From an uncultured Bryobacteraceae bacterium (GTDB lineage Bacteria > Acidobacteriota > Terriglobia > Bryobacterales > Bryobacteraceae): 5,899 nt of DNA. Under the pieces are notes generated by a model that worked only from the letters and a program-made list of their open reading frames with translations, was not told where the DNA came from and did not search any database. The stretch covers positions 1 to 5,899 of the forward strand of contig CAKZVG010000296.1 of NCBI GenBank assembly GCA_937921835.1. Direction: 5' to 3'. Position numbers and translations under genes: made by a program. How positions within the stretch are numbered: the stretch's first letter is position 1; each line of letters opens with the position of its first letter. Below are positions 5,641 to 5,899 of the stretch, one piece after another.

Positions 5641-5694
5641 GGAGCAGCGGCGGTCGAGCGGGCCGTCCCTCAGCAGCCCGGACCGCAGCGCTCC
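5641..5694 (-). terminator. Long imperfect hairpin after the receptor gene, possible terminator
   Basis: Three consecutive paired blocks: GGAGC (5641-5645) with GCTCC (5690-5694), GCGGTC (5650-5655) with GACCGC (5681-5686), and CGGGC (5659-5663) with GCCCG (5676-5680). They give 16 pairs, with a 12-nt loop and small internal bulges. It starts 3 nt after the receptor stop codon. No T-tract follows, so it is not a textbook intrinsic terminator, but its position suits a transcript end. A second GC stem, CCCGCCG/CGGCGGG, lies at 5590-5624. Confidence 0.4.
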
Positions 5695-5697
5695 ATT

Positions 5698-5899
5698 TCA
5701 AAAAATGAACTTCAGGCCCACGAATGCCCGGCGCGCGCCTTCGCCATCGAGCGTGCCCGTAACCCGCCCGAAGTTGCTGTTGGTTGGAACCGTATTGGGC
5801 GCGCTGAACAGGGGGTGATTGGCGATATTCTCGGCCTCGGCGCGCAGTTGCAGCTTCATGCTTTCGCGGACGGTGAAGTTCTTGAACAGGCTGACGTCC
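5698..5899 (-). CDS. C-terminal end of a TonB-dependent receptor-like (Oar-type) outer-membrane protein
   Basis: Only the last 66 codons are in the window; the gene continues past 5899. The fragment reads as end-of-barrel beta strands: NFTVRESMKLQLRAEAENI, then ANHPLFSAPNTVPTNSNFG, and finally ARRAFVGLKFIF ending in Phe, the usual outer-membrane C-terminal signal. The 'RAEAENIANHPLFSAPN...NFGRVTGT' style closely resembles the large carboxypeptidase-regulatory/TonB-dependent receptors abundant in Acidobacteriota, which I recall as often ending ARxxQxGLKFxF. Such proteins are thought to take up large substrates across the outer membrane; the substrate is unknown here. TGA stop at 5698-5700. The 210-bp gap and hairpin before the sigma gene suggest a separate transcript. 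Confidence 0.85.
   Translation of the reverse strand, partial: DVSLFKNFTVRESMKLQLRAEAENIANHPLFSAPNTVPTNSNFGRVTGTLDGEGARRAFVGLKFIF

Overview
This is a GC-rich bacterial chromosomal window in which every supported gene lies on the minus strand. The best guess for the host is an acidobacterium, probably near Solibacter/Bryobacter. The evidence is the high GC, the Oar-like TonB-dependent receptor C-terminus ending in ARRAFVGLKFIF, Tat-exported redox enzymes, and a small sigma factor / membrane protein / Spy-like protein cassette of a kind I associate with that phylum. This is inferred from protein style; there is no rRNA in the window.

Layout in transcription order, from high to low coordinates. 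(1) 5899-5698: the last 66 codons of an outer-membrane TonB-dependent receptor-like beta-barrel, followed by a GC-rich imperfect hairpin. (2) 5487-4153: a translationally coupled cassette of an ECF sigma factor, a short one-TM putative anti-sigma factor and a membrane-anchored Spy/CpxP/CnrX-like helical protein, with 4-nt and 14-nt overlaps. (3) 4031-3612: yjbQ (UPF0047). (4) 3465-2518: an exported beta-sandwich plus TPR protein that starts at TTG. (5) 2458-1598: an exported parvulin (PpiC/SurA-like) protein whose two usual active-site histidines appear to be tyrosines. (6) 1496-624: a Tat-exported aldo/keto reductase with a complete catalytic tetrad. (7) 556-1: the start of a Tat-exported Mn-type superoxide dismutase, initiated at TTG and cut by the window edge.

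A plausible theme is envelope physiology: sensing and regulation by the ECF cassette, protein folding and scaffolding by the parvulin and TPR proteins, and extracytoplasmic redox defence by the SOD and AKR. The intergenic gaps range from about 53 to 210 bp. The four lower genes may form one or more operons, but the sequence does not prove it. No stretch longer than 300 bases lacks a gene. I saw no tRNA, rRNA, CRISPR array, IS element or phage gene. I do not see a clearly new system; the most interesting points are the histidine-free 'metal sensor' protein in the sigma cassette and the apparently degenerate parvulin.
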